From Camarhynchus parvulus (taxonomy: Eukaryota; Chordata; Aves; Passeriformes; Thraupidae), in contig NC_044571.1 in NCBI RefSeq assembly GCF_901933205.1, forward strand, positions 72,107,689 to 72,171,688: a stretch of DNA of 64,000 nucleotides, written 5' to 3'. Position 1 is the first letter of the stretch; each line of letters opens with the position of its first letter. Both the position numbers and the translations under genes were made by a program. Under the pieces are notes generated by a model. It ran no database searches. It had not been told where the DNA came from and saw only the letters and a program-made list of their open reading frames with translations. Below are positions 62,006-64,000 of the stretch, piece by piece.

Positions 62006-64000
62006 GTTCAAGGCAAGTTCAGTTGAGTTCAAGGCAGGTTTTGCCTTTTACATAAGATGATCTTAACTTATAATTAACTTGTGTATTTTGGCTATTGTAA
62101 CACTCCAGTTAAAAAGCCTAGTTTCAGAAAAGCAGTTTTCGTGACAAGAATACAAAACTACACAGTTTCTTCAACCACTGTTTTAATGATTGTATCTGTC
62201 AAGATATGGTCAAACTTCTTTGCACTCTTTTCATAGCACACAGCCTGCATTAAATCACAGTGATTTACTGATGTGATACTTCTTTAAGAGCTGGAGCTTG
62301 AGCAGGTCAGCTGGTGACTGGTTCTCTGAACCGGATATAATTTGCTTTCTTTTTTCCCTCCAAATAGCAAATACTTTTAGGAAAGGTTTCAGGCTTAGGG
62401 GTTTTGTGGTTTATTTTGTTTTAGTATTGGAACATATTTATTCCACTCTAGTCTGCAGTCCACAAACTTCTAGTGTATGGAGGTATGACTTATTGGGGAG
62501 AAACTGAAGTATGCAGATGACTATTTGTAGTTTCCCTTTTCCAAATAAAATGGGGTCTGAGTAGTAAGCAACACTCACTTTACTTCTAAAAGGAGATTAT
62601 ACTTCTTTGATGGCAGAAGTGATACTTAATTATTTTATGTTGTTGCCTTTTAGTTTGTTGACCCAGAAGTCATTGCCTTTTATATAAATTCAGAACATCT
62701 CAGGGTCTGCTCTAATGGAACCAGCTTCTGTTCTGATGAAGAAACAAACTAATGAACACCCTTATACCACACTGGACCTACTGAATGCCTGCTCAAGTAG
62801 CCTGTCTTGGGAAATGTAATTTTTCATATCCAGCATGCTTCTTTTCCTCCATCAGTGTGATTCTGGTTTGAATGCAAGGGTTCTAAATTTTGAAATAATG
62901 AGAATTAGAAAAATAAGTAGTGTCCTATTCCTGAAAGTAGTCCTAAAACATAGGATGCAGAAATGCTTTAGTGCATGCCCCTCTGCCAAAAATAAATTTA
63001 TGATTCTTTTAATACATAAACTTTTCTAAGTAGTTACTGTGCTATTGTTTTAAACATAATTATTCTGCTGATAAAGACTGATTAATTACCAGGCTTACTG
63101 GCTTAGTCTTCCAGTCTGTCTTATGTATTGCTTTGTTGTATTGGTACTGTATATATCAAGGGCAAAATGCAGCTTGGCTTAGGGCTTCTTTGATAGTTTT
63201 ATCTATTTCCTTTGAGGGGAGAACTTCTAAATAGATGATTCTTTTCAGAACACGGTTTGATATTGAGTGCCTGATGCTGGCACATCAAGCTTGTGCTAAA
63301 TCCTCGAGTTGATTCTACCTTTTGATTTTATCTCTGCCCACCCACCACGCCCAAAAGTGCAATTAACTAGCTAGGCAAAACTGCTTCACTTGCAGAACTA
63401 ACTAGAGAACATATTGATAGGCTTTGGAAGGGGATAGATTCCTTCTTTACAAAGGTTCTGTCTGACTGAGCTGAAAATACCTCTAGAAGGAAATATTGTT
63501 TTTTCACCTCATTCCTGTGTGGTAGCCAGTGCCCATGGCAGCTGGAACAAATTATTTCAGTAAGGGTGATTTGTGTAATGACTACAGTTGTGTTTTGAGA
63601 ACAATTATGGTGCTCACATTCTCTTGGTATGCAGAGTTAGAGGTTGTCCAAGGAGTCAGTGAAATCTCCTTTCCTGAAAGCTTTCAAGCTTGGCTACACA
63701 AAACGACTTGGTCTGTTCTGTCTCAGGCTAAAGATGAGTGATATTTTGGTTTGTTCTCATCATGCTAACTGCCCTCTCATTTATCAGACAGCGCTCAATG
63801 GTAGTGCTTTGCTGAATAGTTCTAGTCTCTGGGCAACAGCAGCTGGCTGAACTTGTGAAGAACAGGGCTGGTGTTTTCTTCTCTTCCTTCCCTTCTTGTT
63901 AGTGTGGGCAGTGTGGTTGTGATTAATTCTATTAAGTATTTGCTGGTTACAACCATATGTGCTGAATACAACTGCCCAGTAGTGGCTGTGGATAAAGGTG

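Larger units (their letters stand above)
59449..64000 (+). other. CRYL1 intron 2 (unfinished)
   Basis: I found no match to the next CRYL1 exon, so the intron continues past the window. Content: an ancient CR1 near 60150, a longer CR1 at 61108-62005, and otherwise unremarkable non-coding sequence. Confidence 0.7.

Noticed and set aside
1..64000. Search for CRISPR arrays, bacterial operons, toxin or defence systems, or intact viral genes
   Set aside because: The window is vertebrate, with introns, CpG islands and CR1 or LTR repeats. No regular spacer arrays, operon-like gene runs or retroviral coding genes were seen.

Overview
This is vertebrate nuclear DNA, almost certainly from a bird and probably a songbird. 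Genes are split into short exons separated by GT-AG introns. The interspersed repeats are CR1 LINEs plus LTRs that resemble endogenous-retrovirus LTR families I remember as common in passerines; I could not run a repeat search. The gene order IL17D - IFT88 - CRYL1 is the conserved amniote order (human 13q12). There is no bacterial operon, CRISPR array or microbial defence system here, and I found no convincing novel system.

Layout: (1) About 1-700 is a CpG island holding the 5' end of IL17D on the minus strand: a five-codon first coding exon, a 96-bp intron, and the start of the second coding exon, which runs off the window. (2) About 700-7,450 is the interval between IFT88 and IL17D. It contains a CR1 3' fragment, a 41-bp tandem duplication and a roughly 1-kb LTR. 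(3) 8,310-50,076 is the complete coding region of IFT88 (intraflagellar transport 88, a TPR protein) on the minus strand. I reconstructed 25 coding exons by matching splice sites and reading frame. They sum to 2,451 nt, that is 816 codons plus stop, with every phase consistent. Two introns need GC-AG rather than GT-AG splicing. Intron 14 carries one LTR inserted inside another. (4) About 50,560-51,215 is the IFT88 CpG-island promoter, with CCAAT boxes, an E-box and an imperfect RFX X-box. (5) 51,216-56,090 is intergenic. (6) From 56,090 to the window end is the 5' part of CRYL1 (lambda-crystallin / L-gulonate 3-dehydrogenase) on the plus strand: a CpG island built partly of GC-rich minisatellite, coding exons 1 and 2 (the NAD-binding Rossmann start), and a long unfinished intron 2 containing a young and an ancient CR1.

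IFT88 and CRYL1 are divergent, with separate CpG islands about 5 kb apart. IL17D lies downstream of IFT88 on the same strand. The three genes have unrelated jobs (ciliary transport, sugar-acid metabolism, cytokine signalling), so their adjacency is old synteny and not a pathway. Most remaining open reading frames are chance frames in introns, CpG islands or repeats.
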